64,000 nucleotides of DNA from an uncultured Collinsella sp. (GCA_900542315.1 UQMV01000001.1:62001-126000), one strand, 5' to 3'. Numbered from the stretch's first letter, positions 35,966 to 44,728 are shown. The notes: generated by a model not told the origin, from the letters alone. Translations and numbers: made by a program.

Positions 35966-37183
35966 TCAACGGTCATCGTCCTTCAGCAAGCGCCACAGCG
36001 TTGTACGGCTTATGCCCAGCACCTCCGCCGCACGGGTTCGGTTACCGTGGAGATGGTCTACAACCAGATGCGCGATATCTCGCTCGGTATCGGCCAGCGG
36101 TCGCAGAATATACAGGTCGCTTTCGAGTGTCGGGGCGCCAAAGGTTGCGGTCTTAATCACGTCCTCTTGGGCGAGCACTTCCTCCGCCACAGCGCGGTCC
36201 ACCGTGCCCGCCCCCACCAATATATACAGTCGTTCCGAGACCTCGCGGAGCTGCAGATAATTGCGCGGCCAGCGGTAAGCATCGAGCGTCTTCGTCGCCG
36301 TGGCAGACAGCGTGGGCGCTGCCGTCCCAAATGCATCAGCGAGATATTCCAAATAGCGCGCGACCTTCGTCGACGCGGCTCCCTGCTCGGCGATTGCCGG
36401 CGCCACGCTCACCGCACAGGCGAAGCGCTCGGTCACAAAGGCGGCTTGATCACTTTCGCTGCCGCCCGGCATGTCATTCGCCGTCAGCACCACATGACAG
36501 CGCGTCGCCAACGCGGTGTCGGCCATCGTGGAGACCAGCTCGCGGAGGCGCTGGGGGCCAACCGCATTCCAGCCCTCAATGCAAAGGGTCAGCCCCGTTT
36601 GGAACAGCGGCGATTCGGAGCTTTTGAGCACATGGCGCCAACCGCGATCGGTGAGTTCATCGAGCGCGACGGAAACAAAGGGCTGATCGGCAAAAGGACC
36701 GTCCAGATAGAGGCGCTTGGCGATCTCGATCTGGCCCGCGCCCAGCTCGCCCTCGAGCATAAGGGGCACGCCGCGCGCATAGCTCTCGGAAACCGGTGCA
36801 GCTACCGCAGCGGCACCCTCAACGATGCCGTACGCGCTCGATTCATAGCGGGCCTCAACTTCGTCGGCGTTGAGCCACTCGATGCCCGCATGCGCCGCGG
36901 CGCCGCGCACCTCGCGGACCACGACGACCCAAAGGCCCCCGCCCTCTTTGTCGGTGGGGCGAACGGTCAGGCTCAGGCGCGTACCCGCACGCCCCATAAC
37001 CAGACGCGCGCCGTCTCCTATACGGTCGAGGCGCTCGGCAACAAAAGCCGCCACATCCCGCTCAAGAGCCGCGTCATTCATGGTCGAGATCGCGACGTCC
37101 CCACGCGCATCGATTGCCAATGCCGAGGCCCCGGCAGCAGCCAGGGCCTCGGTCAAGATGTTCAGCTTGGCATCGCTATCCAT
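35966..37183 (-). CDS. Fis/AAA-type transcriptional regulator with degenerate ATPase core
   Basis: A 405-residue regulator that looks like a sigma-54 activator without its working parts. The N-terminal 130 residues resemble a small sensory domain. The central part keeps the outline of an AAA+ activator (LMLEGELGAGQIEIAKRLY where Walker A would be GESGTGKE; RWPRNYLQLREVSERL where R.WPGNVRELEN is usual). The GAFTGA sigma-54 loop is not found. The C-terminus is a clear Fis-type HTH (HLHGNRTRAAEVLGISRTTLW). The ATG at 37183 follows AGGGGC. With no sigma-54 loop or ATP site, it probably acts as a sigma-54-independent DNA-binding regulator. Its target is unknown; the next gene upstream is yeiH-like. 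Confidence 0.78.
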   Translation of the reverse strand: MDSDAKLNILTEALAAAGASALAIDARGDVAISTMNDAALERDVAAFVAERLDRIGDGARLVMGRAGTRLSLTVRPTDKEGGGLWVVVVREVRGAAAHAGIEWLNADEVEARYESSAYGIVEGAAAVAAPVSESYARGVPLMLEGELGAGQIEIAKRLYLDGPFADQPFVSVALDELTDRGWRHVLKSSESPLFQTGLTLCIEGWNAVGPQRLRELVSTMADTALATRCHVVLTANDMPGGSESDQAAFVTERFACAVSVAPAIAEQGAASTKVARYLEYLADAFGTAAPTLSATATKTLDAYRWPRNYLQLREVSERLYILVGAGTVDRAVAEEVLAQEDVIKTATFGAPTLESDLYILRPLADTERDIAHLVVDHLHGNRTRAAEVLGISRTTLWRLLKDDDR

Positions 37184-37329
37184 GATTTGCCCCTGTCCGC
37201 GGCGACATGCAGCCGCCGACGGTCGCACGACCGAGTGTTTCAAAATTGAACGATATTGCTCACCAAACACTATAGGGCAGAAAGCGCCGTCCTGCGAGTA
37301 TAGGTGTTGCCCCGCATCGCCATCCTGGC

Positions 37330-37400
37330 GGGGCGATAAGAGCTCTTCGGGACTTATAAACCTGCGGACAAGCCATACCCGCAAGAGCTCCTATCGCTCC
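37330..37400. repeat. Imperfect 18-bp inverted repeat with 35-base spacer
   Basis: GGGGCGATAAGAGCTCTT (37330-37347) and AAGAGCTCCTATCGCTCC (37383-37400) are complementary with two mismatches. It lies upstream of the Fis-type regulator and downstream of the YeiH gene. It may be a transcript end or another palindromic element. Confidence 0.55.
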
Positions 37401-37456
37401 ACCGCAGGCTTGCGCTCGCCAGCACGCAGCACGCAGCACGCAAACAAGCTACTTCT

Positions 37457-38491
37457 CTACCAGATTCCCAGTACGTGCTGCATTCCCAAACTCATGCACG
37501 CGATGCCAATCCAGCAGCAAAAGCCCAATGCGATGGGCTTGCCGCCCTTTTTGACCAGCTCGACGATATCGGTATTAAAACCAATAGCCGCCATGGCCAT
37601 CACAATAAAGAACTTCGACAGCTCCTTGATGGGCGCCGTAAAGGACGCGGGAAGCTGAAACACCGTAGTGATCACGCTCGCCAGCACAAAGAACAGCACA
37701 AACAGGGGAAACGCGCGTTTGAGGGAGAACGTGCTTTTGGCGTCGCCGCCGGCCTTGCGCGCCAGATGCATCTGCCAGCAAGCAAGCGCCAGCGTGATGG
37801 GAATGATGGCCAGCGTCCTGGTGAGCTTGACCACCGTGGCGCTCTCGAGCACATTGGCGCCGGGATGCATGCTGTCCCAGGCGCTCGCCGCAGCCGTTAC
37901 GGACGAGGTGTCGTTGATGGCGGTGCCGGCAAACAGGCCAAAACCCTCGTTGGTCAGCCCGAGCATGCCGCCGAGCGTTGGAAACACGAGCGCCGCGATA
38001 ACGTTAAACAGGAAGATGACCGAAATGGCCTGGGCAATCTCGCGATCGTCGGCGTCGATGACGGGTGCGGTCGCGGCGATAGCAGAACCGCCACAAATCG
38101 ACGAACCCACACCCACAAGCGTCGCGATCTTACCCGGCACGTTCATAACGCGGCAGAGCACAAAGGCGATGACAAGCGAGGTCGAGATTGTCGCCACGAT
38201 AATCGGCAGCGACTGGGCGCCCTTGGACAGAATCTGGGAGAGGTTCATGCCAAAGCCAAGCAGGATAACCGCGTACTGCAAGACTTTTTTGGACGTATAG
38301 GTGACGCCGGCGGCGAGCTGTTCGCGACGATTCTTGGGAAAGACGAGCGCCAGGACCATGCCAAAGAGGATGGCAAATACCGGACCGCCGACCACCTCAA
38401 TTTGTTTGCCGAGCAACGTCGCGGGAATGGCGATGATCAGGCAGAACAAGACGCCTTTCCAGCGCTCGCGTACGATATTTGCCAGTTGCAT
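37457..38491 (-). CDS. YeiH/UPF0324-family putative sulfate exporter
   Basis: A 344-residue membrane protein with about ten hydrophobic segments. Family sequences are ILLGFGMNLSQIL, VGVGSSICGGSAIAATAPV (the conserved Gly/Ser/Cys stretch) and GTAINDTSSVTAA. Members are annotated as sulfate exporters or LysR-controlled anion transporters (YeiH); the substrate is not firmly known. It is read toward the Fis-type regulator gene, 273 bp away, and is divergent from the GntR regulator (193 bp between), which may control it. Confidence 0.88.
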   Translation of the reverse strand: MQLANIVRERWKGVLFCLIIAIPATLLGKQIEVVGGPVFAILFGMVLALVFPKNRREQLAAGVTYTSKKVLQYAVILLGFGMNLSQILSKGAQSLPIIVATISTSLVIAFVLCRVMNVPGKIATLVGVGSSICGGSAIAATAPVIDADDREIAQAISVIFLFNVIAALVFPTLGGMLGLTNEGFGLFAGTAINDTSSVTAAASAWDSMHPGANVLESATVVKLTRTLAIIPITLALACWQMHLARKAGGDAKSTFSLKRAFPLFVLFFVLASVITTVFQLPASFTAPIKELSKFFIVMAMAAIGFNTDIVELVKKGGKPIALGFCCWIGIACMSLGMQHVLGIW

Positions 38492-38684
38492 ATGGGATTC
38501 CTTCTTTCTATTTCACGTTTGCGACGGCTTATGATACGGCAACATTGAGCGCAGCCTTGCGCAAACACAGACTAAGATGCCGCAATAGTTCTCAGGCAAC
38601 AGCCGAATTACCCACCGCGGAGAGCTGATTCGCGGCATAATTAACAACTGACATATGAGTTTGATAGAACAGTTGCGAGGCGCT

Positions 38685-39386
38685 ATGGAAGAATCGATGC
38701 ACGTCGGCGAGCAGGAAACGAGCCTACAGGACCAGTCCTACCACACCATTCGACGCAAAATCGTCTACCTGGACTACAAGCCGGGCGAAAAGCTGGGCGT
38801 CAAGCAACTTTGCGACGACCTGGATATGGGTCGCACGCCCGTGCGCGAGGCTTTGGTTCGCTTGGCGCAGGAAGGCCTGGTGCGCACCGTGCCCCAGAGC
38901 GGCACCTACGTCTCACCCATCAACCTCACCCTTGCCGAGAGTGCCTGTTACATCCGCGAACATCTGGAAAAGCAGGTGATCGTGGAGTGCTGTGCGCGCG
39001 CCACGTCGGCCGGCATCGAGCAGCTCGACCGCGCCATCGCGCTGCAGGAAAAGGCCATGGCCGAAGAGGATCGCATCGGCTTCTTTTTGAGCGACAACCT
39101 CATGCATCACATGATTTTTAGCATCGCATGTCGCAGCACCGTGTGGTCGTGGCTCGAAGAGACCAATGCCGACTTGGAGCGCTTCCGCTGGCTGCGCGCT
39201 GCCACGCAGGTTCTCGACAATCAGGACATCGTGAACGAACACAAGCAGATTCGCCGCGCTATCGCCGGTCGCGACCCCATCGAAGCGAGCTTTTTGGTCA
39301 GCAAGCACCTGCATATGATGTTCCGCAACCAGACCGAGGTTCTGGACCAGTTCCCCGAGTACTTCGAGACCAGCAAGCTCCGCTAA
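38685..39386 (+). CDS. GntR-family (FCD type) transcriptional regulator
   Basis: A 233-residue regulator. A winged helix occupies about 15-80 (KLGVKQLCDDLDMGRTPVRE is the recognition region), followed by an all-helical FCD ligand domain with the metal-site histidines in DNLMHHMIF and SKHLHMMF. FCD regulators usually sense organic acids or sugar acids bound to a metal. The ATG at 38685 has GAGG five bases upstream; an ATG ten codons earlier has no such site. It is divergent from the YeiH-type transporter and closed by a family palindrome acting as terminator. Confidence 0.9.
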   Translation: MEESMHVGEQETSLQDQSYHTIRRKIVYLDYKPGEKLGVKQLCDDLDMGRTPVREALVRLAQEGLVRTVPQSGTYVSPINLTLAESACYIREHLEKQVIVECCARATSAGIEQLDRAIALQEKAMAEEDRIGFFLSDNLMHHMIFSIACRSTVWSWLEETNADLERFRWLRAATQVLDNQDIVNEHKQIRRAIAGRDPIEASFLVSKHLHMMFRNQTEVLDQFPEYFETSKLR

Positions 39387-39430
39387 CCTGCCAAAAAGGG
39401 ACAGGTTTATTTTGGCAGGTTTTATCTGGG
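39386..39430 (+). terminator. REP-like palindrome, copy 5, acting as GntR gene terminator
   Basis: ACCTGCCAAAA (39386-39396) pairs with TTTTGGCAGGT (39410-39420) around AGGGACAGGTTTA, then TTTATCTGGG follows. The same 45-base block is repeated at 44765 and, inverted, at 41575. It directly overlaps the stop codon of the GntR gene. Confidence 0.8.
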
Positions 39431-39435
39431 AAAAT

Positions 39436-39476
39436 ACAACAAGGCCCGGCTCCGTCTTGATGCGGAGCCGGGCCTT
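39436..39476 (-). terminator. Terminator of glmS
   Basis: AAGGCCCGGCTCCG (39441-39454) and CGGAGCCGGGCCTT (39463-39476) are fully complementary with an eight-base loop. On the minus strand TTGTTGTATTTT follows. Confidence 0.93.
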
Positions 39477-39499
39477 AGTCGCTAGAACAACGAAACCGA

Positions 39500-41347
39500 C
39501 TACTCCACAGTAACGCTCTTGGCCAAGTTGCGAGGCTGGTCGACGTCGCAGCCGCGCAGGATTGCCACCTCACGGGCGAGCAGCTGCAGCGGGACGCTCG
39601 CCGTAATGGGGCTGAACACGTCGCGGACGGCAGGCACGCGGATGATGCAATCGGCGATCTTGTTGATCTCCTCGTCGCCCTCGGTGGCAACGACGATCAC
39701 CTTGGCACCGCGGGCCTTGCACTCCATAAGGTTCGACACCGTCTTGTCATAGGTGGCGCTCTTGGTGGCCACGGCGATAACGGGGAAACCCGGATCGATC
39801 AGAGCGATGGGGCCGTGCTTCATCTCGCCGGCAGCGTAGGCCTCGGCATGCAGATAGCTGACCTCCTTGAGCTTGAGCGCACCCTCGTAGGAAATAGCAG
39901 CGCCCATACCGCGGCCGACGAACAGTGCCGACTGTGCGTCCTTGCACAGCAGGGCGGCCTCGTGCACGGCATCGGTCTGCGTGTCCAAAATCCACTGGAT
40001 CTGCTCGGCGGTGTCGGAAAGCTCGCGGAACATCATGCGCGTCTGCTTAGTGGTCAGGCGGTACTTGACCTGTGCCAGCAGCAGGGCCAAAAGCGTCAGG
40101 CTCACAACCTGGCCGATAAAGCTCTTGGTCGAGGCGACTGCGATCTCCTTGTTGGCTTTGGTGTAGATGACGCCGTCGCTTTCACGCGCCACGGGGCTGC
40201 CCACCACGTTGGTGATGCCAAAGACCTTGGCGCCCTTGATGCGCGCATCGCGGATGGCCGCCAGCGTATCGGCGGTCTCGCCCGACTGAGACACGGCCAC
40301 GACGAGCGTCGTCGGCGTAATGATAGGGTTGCGATAACGGAACTCGCTGGCCGCCTCCACCTCGGTGGGGATGCGAGCCCAGCCCTCAATGAGATTCTTG
40401 GCAATGAGGCCAGCGTGATAGCTGGTGCCGCAAGCGATCACGTAGACGCGGTCGATGTCGTTGAGCTCCTCGAGCGAAAGGCCCAGCTCGTCGATGTCGA
40501 GCTCGCCGGCCGGCGTCATACGACCAACCAGCGTGTCGCGCACGACGCGCGGCTGCTCGTGGATTTCCTTGAGCATAAAGTCGGGATAACCGCCCTTTTC
40601 TGCCATGTCCAGGTCCCAGTCGATGTGGGTGACCTTGGGCTCGATAACGTTGCCGGCCTCGTCGGTGTACTCGACGCCTGCGGGCGTGAGCTTGGCAAAC
40701 TGACCGTCCTCGAGCACCACGACATCGCGGGTGGCGTCGATGAGCGCGATGACATCGGAGGCGACATAGGCGCCGGTCTCGCCCGCGCCGACCACGATCG
40801 GGGAATCCTTGCGGGCCACGGCGATCACGCCGGGCTCGTCAGCGCACACGGCGGCCAGACCATAGGCACCGACCACGTGGGTGCAAGCCTCGCGCACGGA
40901 GGCCATCAGGTCGTGCGTCTCGGCATAAGCCTCTTCGATCAGATGCGCAAAGACCTCGGTATCGGTCTCGCTCTTAAAGTGGTGGCCGCGGCCCTCCAGT
41001 TCTTCGCGCAGCTCGGCGAAGTTCTCGATGATGCCGTTGTGGACGATGGCGATACGACCGTCGCAGCTGGTGTGGGGGTGAGCGTTAACGACGGAGGGCT
41101 TGCCGTGGGTGGCCCAACGGGTGTGGCCGATACCGCAGGTAGCGTCGCTGTCGATGTTGGAAAGCTCGCTCTCCAGGCCCGCGACCTTGCCCACGCGGCG
41201 GATGACGTCGAGGTGAGCCGCGGCGCCCTCGCCCACCTCGAGCGCGACGCCCGAGGAGTCATAGCCGCGATATTCCATACGCTTAAGGCCCGTGACCAGA
41301 ATGCTCTTTGCAATATCAGAGCCGGTGTAGCCGACAATTCCGCACAT
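39500..41347 (-). CDS. glmS: Glucosamine-6-phosphate synthase (isomerizing)
   Basis: A 615-residue enzyme. The N-terminal glutamine amidotransferase starts MCGIVGYTG with the nucleophile Cys2 exposed after Met removal, and GIGHTRWATHGKP follows. Two SIS sugar-isomerase domains fill the C-terminal half (ACGTSYHAGLIAKN, VSQSGETADTLAAI, and the end PRNLAKSVTVE). It converts fructose-6-P and glutamine to glucosamine-6-P, the first step of peptidoglycan amino-sugar synthesis. The 5' region (41348-41659) has a palindrome and two REP-like elements but no recognisable glmS ribozyme, which in any case is mostly a Firmicutes feature. Confidence 0.97.
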   Translation of the reverse strand: MCGIVGYTGSDIAKSILVTGLKRMEYRGYDSSGVALEVGEGAAAHLDVIRRVGKVAGLESELSNIDSDATCGIGHTRWATHGKPSVVNAHPHTSCDGRIAIVHNGIIENFAELREELEGRGHHFKSETDTEVFAHLIEEAYAETHDLMASVREACTHVVGAYGLAAVCADEPGVIAVARKDSPIVVGAGETGAYVASDVIALIDATRDVVVLEDGQFAKLTPAGVEYTDEAGNVIEPKVTHIDWDLDMAEKGGYPDFMLKEIHEQPRVVRDTLVGRMTPAGELDIDELGLSLEELNDIDRVYVIACGTSYHAGLIAKNLIEGWARIPTEVEAASEFRYRNPIITPTTLVVAVSQSGETADTLAAIRDARIKGAKVFGITNVVGSPVARESDGVIYTKANKEIAVASTKSFIGQVVSLTLLALLLAQVKYRLTTKQTRMMFRELSDTAEQIQWILDTQTDAVHEAALLCKDAQSALFVGRGMGAAISYEGALKLKEVSYLHAEAYAAGEMKHGPIALIDPGFPVIAVATKSATYDKTVSNLMECKARGAKVIVVATEGDEEINKIADCIIRVPAVRDVFSPITASVPLQLLAREVAILRGCDVDQPRNLAKSVTVE

Positions 41348-41457
41348 AGGATAAATCCCTTCGTTCGCGTGACTGCAAAACGCCCACGCACGACGGGCGC
41401 TGAGACGTATAACGTTCGAGTATTGTACTCACGTAAACGCAATCTGATATACCAGAA

Positions 41458-41481
41458 GTGGTATCTCAACTTAGATACCAC
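41458..41481. promoter_or_regulatory. Perfect 9-bp inverted repeat between glmS and a LacI gene
   Basis: GTGGTATCT and AGATACCAC are perfect complements with a six-base spacer. An overlapping palindrome, ATACCA GAAG TGGTAT, lies just to the left. The site is 111 bp from the glmS start and 179 bp from the LacI-family gene, so it is a candidate operator for either. Confidence 0.55.
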
Positions 41482-41507
41482 CCGATGTACACACGTCCAG
41501 CCGGTCC

Positions 41508-41544
41508 AAACCACCACAAAGGTGCCTGTCCCCTTCGTGGTGGT
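41508..41544. repeat. REP-like palindrome, GGGACAGG family, copy 6
   Basis: AAACCACCACAAAGG pairs with CCTTCGTGGTGGT, with one mismatch. The centre TGCCTGTCC is the reverse complement of the family centre. The arms match copy 1 at 5520, in the inverse orientation. Confidence 0.75.
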
Positions 41545-41574
41545 CGCGTTGGCAACAGCGTTTCCCCAGATAAA

Positions 41575-41609
41575 ACCTGCCAAAATAAACCTGTCCCTTT
41601 TTGGTAGGT
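41575..41609. repeat. REP-like palindrome, GGGACAGG family, copy 7
   Basis: ACCTGCCAAAA pairs with TTTTTGGTAGGT, with one mismatch, around TAAACCTGTCCC. It is the inverse of copies 5 and 8; its left flank (GTTTCCCCAGATAAA) is also shared with copy 8, so the repeated unit extends beyond the stem. Confidence 0.78.
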
Positions 41610-41659
41610 TTGGGATGCTACAATCTGCCTTGTACTTGAAACGCATCAAAGGGGCCGCT

Positions 41660-42772
41660 ATGGCAAAGGTAAAAATCAGCGACGTCGCGCGCGAGGCTGG
41701 GGTTTCGTTGGGCACGGTTTCCAACGCGCTCAACCACCCCGAAAAGCTGCGCCCCGAGACCCTCAAGCTCATCAACGAGACCATCAATCGCCTTGGCTAC
41801 CTGCCCAATCAAAGCGCCCGTCAGCTCGCGGGCGGCGCCACCAAGTCCTTTGGCCTGGTGCTCCCCCGTCTCGATCACGGCTTTTCGCTCCAAATCGCCA
41901 GCGGCGCCCACAACGAGGCCCGCAAGCACGGCTACGACTTGCTCATCGCCAACGCCGATAACGACGATATTCTCCAGGACCATTACCTGCGCTACTTTAT
42001 GGGCACCCAGATGTCCGGCGTCATGGTTCAGCCCATGGCATCCCCCGACTGGCACCCCGCCATGACCAAGATGCCCGTGCCGATCGTCCATCTGGACATC
42101 CATTGCTCCGAGCCCGGCTACTACGTAGCGGCCGACAACGAGGCCCAGGGTCGCATCATTGCCGAACTTGCCATCGCCCGCGGCGCGCACCATATTGTCG
42201 TCGTCGGCCGAGCAGCATTTATGCAACTCACCCTGCGCGTCCTTGGCATTCATAAAGCGCTCGCTCTACACCCCGATATCAAGATCGAAGTCATCGACGC
42301 CGGCGAATGGAATACCGCTGCCGACGGCTACGGCATCGGTGCTCAAATCGCCGAGCGCCCCGCGGACGAACGTCCCGATTTTGTCGTCGGTCTGACCGAC
42401 GTGCTGGCCTCGGGCGTCATCTCGGCGCTGGTCGACAAAGGCATCGCCGTCCCCGGGCAAGTACGCGTAGCAGGTTGCGATGGCAACCCACTCGCTTGGA
42501 GCGGATCGGTCCCGCTCACTACGGTAGCGCCCCCGGGCTACGAGATTGGCCGCAAGGGTGTCCAACTGCTCATGGAGCAAATCGAGAACAAGGTCCCGAC
42601 AAAGACCAAGCATATCCACGTCGGCTCTGCAGCGCGCACCGTCACCGCGGTCACGGCCATCGAGGACATCAACCGCCAAGAACTCGTGCGGCCGTTCCTG
42701 CTGGAACGAGCCAGCACCCAGGCAAGCAGCCAGACCGACGCCACGGCCATCAACCTCGGTGCGTATCTATAG
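41660..42772 (+). CDS. LacI-family transcriptional regulator
   Basis: A 370-residue regulator. The HTH VAREAGVSLGTVSNALN is followed by a hinge helix (SARQLAGG) and a periplasmic-binding-like effector domain. The C-terminal 30 residues after the core (QASSQTDATAINLG) are extra and polar. The ATG at 41660 follows AAAGGGG. It is divergent from glmS, but sugar regulators of this type usually act on catabolic genes; the downstream gene is a HAD phosphatase on the other strand. A strong bidirectional terminator ends it. Confidence 0.9.
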   Translation: MAKVKISDVAREAGVSLGTVSNALNHPEKLRPETLKLINETINRLGYLPNQSARQLAGGATKSFGLVLPRLDHGFSLQIASGAHNEARKHGYDLLIANADNDDILQDHYLRYFMGTQMSGVMVQPMASPDWHPAMTKMPVPIVHLDIHCSEPGYYVAADNEAQGRIIAELAIARGAHHIVVVGRAAFMQLTLRVLGIHKALALHPDIKIEVIDAGEWNTAADGYGIGAQIAERPADERPDFVVGLTDVLASGVISALVDKGIAVPGQVRVAGCDGNPLAWSGSVPLTTVAPPGYEIGRKGVQLLMEQIENKVPTKTKHIHVGSAARTVTAVTAIEDINRQELVRPFLLERASTQASSQTDATAINLGAYL

Positions 42773-42797
42773 CACGCCCGCGAGTATGCTAAGTCGC

Positions 42798-42847
42798 CGC
42801 TTAAGCAAAAGGGGCCCGACCATTGCCGGGCCCCTTTTGCTTAAGCG
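42798..42847. terminator. Bidirectional terminator between LacI and HAD genes
   Basis: CGCTTAAGCAAAAGGGGCCCG pairs over 21 bp with the right half of the palindrome, with an eight-base loop. A and T runs within the stem allow use on both strands. Confidence 0.9.
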
Positions 42848-42885
42848 CAAACGTGAGCAATCGCTCGTTTTAACGCCGCAATTTT

Positions 42886-43536
42886 CTAGCGCACAGCCTT
42901 GATTGCCGCCGCCAGATCGAACAGCGTATCGAGCACGGCCTCGCAGCCATCCACCACGTCCTGCGGCAGCGGCACGATATCGGGGACGGCAAAGACATGG
43001 CAGCCGGCCGTAATGCCCGAGACGCAGCCGTTGCGCGAATCCTCGACCACGGCACATTCCTCGGGAGCAAAGCCCGCGCGCTCGCAGGCGAGCAGATACA
43101 TCTCGGGGTCGGGCTTGCCGTGCACGACGTCCTCGCCACACGTTACCGTTTCAAACTTGTCAAAGAGGCCAACCATCTTAAGGTTGCGCTCGGCCGTAAC
43201 GAGGCGCGACGACGTCGCTAGACCAACGTGATAGCCCGCAGCCAGCAGCTCGTCTAGGCACTCGGCGGCGCCGGCCTTAAGTTCCAGTTCGGTCTTGACC
43301 ATCTCGTCGCGAATCTCCTTGTGGCGACGATAGATCGCCTCGGTGGTTTCGTGGCTGCCATAATGCTTATCGAGGATATCCATAACATCGGGCAGCGTGC
43401 GGCCGATAAACTGATGGATCAGCGCTTCATCAATCGCGAGCCCCAGCTCAGCGGCGCCTGCCTTCCAGGCCTTAATCCCCAAACGCTCGGTATCGACCAG
43501 CGTTCCATCCATGTCAAAAATAACAGCCTTGATCAT
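42886..43536 (-). CDS. HAD-family phosphatase (beta-phosphoglucomutase-like)
   Basis: A 216-residue hydrolase. Motif I FDMDGTLVDTERLG with the DxD pair, an alpha-helical cap (about 15-85), motif II ATSSR, Lys motif GKPDPEMYL and motif IV ECAVVEDSRNG are all present. This matches the subfamily of beta-phosphoglucomutase and sugar-phosphate phosphatases. No maltose or trehalose phosphorylase is nearby, so a small-molecule phosphatase role is likelier than mutase, but this is open. The ATG has GGGGGA upstream. It is convergent with the LacI gene and divergent from larE. Confidence 0.87.
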   Translation of the reverse strand: MIKAVIFDMDGTLVDTERLGIKAWKAGAAELGLAIDEALIHQFIGRTLPDVMDILDKHYGSHETTEAIYRRHKEIRDEMVKTELELKAGAAECLDELLAAGYHVGLATSSRLVTAERNLKMVGLFDKFETVTCGEDVVHGKPDPEMYLLACERAGFAPEECAVVEDSRNGCVSGITAGCHVFAVPDIVPLPQDVVDGCEAVLDTLFDLAAAIKAVR

Positions 43537-43709
43537 ATCGGTCCCCCATCGACTCTCGCTGTCACGTTGCTGCAACTCTACCGCATTTGGCAACTTGTAT
43601 ATAACGTATATACCATATTGCACTTTCGTTACACAGATAGAAGTCTTATGGCAAGTAACGCATTAGGATTATAGTTTTCGATCGAGTACTCAACGATAAG
43701 GATCGTTTC

Positions 43710-44588
43710 ATGATTTTAGACACCACGGCACCCGCAGAGGAGCTTCAAGACAAGCTATCGGCGCTCGAACAGCTGCTTTTGGCATACGGACGCGTGGCTA
43801 TCGGGTTTTCCGGCGGCGTTGACAGCAGCTTTTTGGCCGCCGTATGCGCCCGCATCATGCCTACCAATACCCTCCTCGTCCATCTCACCACGCCGCTCAT
43901 CGGCACGCCCGAGCAGGCTTCGTTTGAGCAGTCCGTTGATGGGCAGGCCAATGAGGGGCCGCATTTTAAGCTCCCCGTGCTCAATCTTTCGGTGGATCAG
44001 TTGCAGCTCCCCCAAGTAGCCTGCAACGATGCCAATCGCTGCTACCACTGCAAGCACGCCGGCTTTACCGCCATCGTCAACCACGCCAAGTCGCTCGGCT
44101 TTCCCACCGTCATCGATGGCAGCAATGCGAGCGATCGCGGTGACTACCGCCCTGGCATGCGAGCGGCAGAAGAGCTCGGCGTACGCTCCCCTCTCATGGA
44201 GGTCGGCTTTACCAAGGACGAAGAGCGCGAGCTACTGCGCGCATGGGGCTATCCCGTTTGGAACCTGCCGGCGGGAGCATGTCTTGCCACGCGCGTCCCC
44301 ACGGGCGAGGAGCTTACGCGCGAGAAGGTCTCCCTGATTCGCGCCTGCGAGGATTACCTGCACGATCTTGATCTGGCACAGGTACGCGCGCGCTTGGTCG
44401 GCGGCTGCATGCATATCGAGGCCGCGCCCGCAGATGTCGCCAAGATTGCCACCCTCGGCGGTGCCGTCGTCGACGACAAGGGCAAGACCCCGCTGCCCGC
44501 CGTTATCGAGTCCGCGCTGCGCGAGCTGGGCTGCGACCACATCTCCCCCGAGGTCACCCCCTACATCCACGGCAACATGAACCTTTAG
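43710..44588 (+). CDS. larE: LarE-type ATP-dependent sacrificial sulfur transferase
   Basis: A 292-residue PP-loop protein with SGGVDSS at 34-40 for ATP pyrophosphate binding. It has three conserved cysteines: C111 and C114 in RCYHCK, and C191 in AGACLATR. The Lactobacillus enzyme has only the last and sacrifices it. Three cysteines indicate the [4Fe-4S] form that can act repeatedly. LarE adds sulfur to the nicotinic-acid precursor of the nickel-pincer cofactor of lactate racemase and related enzymes. No larB, larC or larA is within the window. The stop codon is immediately followed by a 12-bp hairpin. Confidence 0.9.
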   Translation: MILDTTAPAEELQDKLSALEQLLLAYGRVAIGFSGGVDSSFLAAVCARIMPTNTLLVHLTTPLIGTPEQASFEQSVDGQANEGPHFKLPVLNLSVDQLQLPQVACNDANRCYHCKHAGFTAIVNHAKSLGFPTVIDGSNASDRGDYRPGMRAAEELGVRSPLMEVGFTKDEERELLRAWGYPVWNLPAGACLATRVPTGEELTREKVSLIRACEDYLHDLDLAQVRARLVGGCMHIEAAPADVAKIATLGGAVVDDKGKTPLPAVIESALRELGCDHISPEVTPYIHGNMNL

Positions 44589-44615
44589 GTTACGCCGTTT
44601 TACAAACGGCGTAAC
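44589..44615 (+). terminator. Hairpin directly after larE
   Basis: GTTACGCCGTTT and AAACGGCGTAAC form a perfect 12-bp stem with a three-base loop, beginning one base after the larE stop codon. It has no T tract, so it may protect the mRNA end rather than terminate. Confidence 0.65.
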
Positions 44616-44628
44616 TGCTCGGCGCTGC

Positions 44629-44728
44629 GCGGGCTCCGGGCACGGCAATCTGACGTTCAACTTCACGGGCGCGACCAAAAGGTCAGCGCCCGCTTGTTTC
44701 ACGTCACCTTACCGCACCCGGAGCCCGC
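44629..44728. repeat. Long palindromic element D (shorter arms)
   Basis: GCGGGCTCCGGG (44629-44640) pairs perfectly with 44717-44728. Inside, TGACGT pairs with ACGTCA and CGGGCGC GACC pairs with GGTC A GCGCCCG around AAAA. It shares the nested-hairpin layout of elements A, B and E, but with 12-bp arms and no obvious core sequence match. It lies between larE and the PTS operon end. Confidence 0.7.

Noticed and set aside
39815..41659. N-terminal extension of the LacI regulator overlapping glmS
   Set aside because: The extra residues are antisense to glmS; the regulator begins with the usual MAKVKISDVA at 41660 after a proper ribosome site.
41348..41659. glmS ribozyme or other riboswitch upstream of glmS
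   Set aside because: The region contains REP-like palindromes and a candidate operator, but I could not find the double-pseudoknot core of glmS ribozymes.
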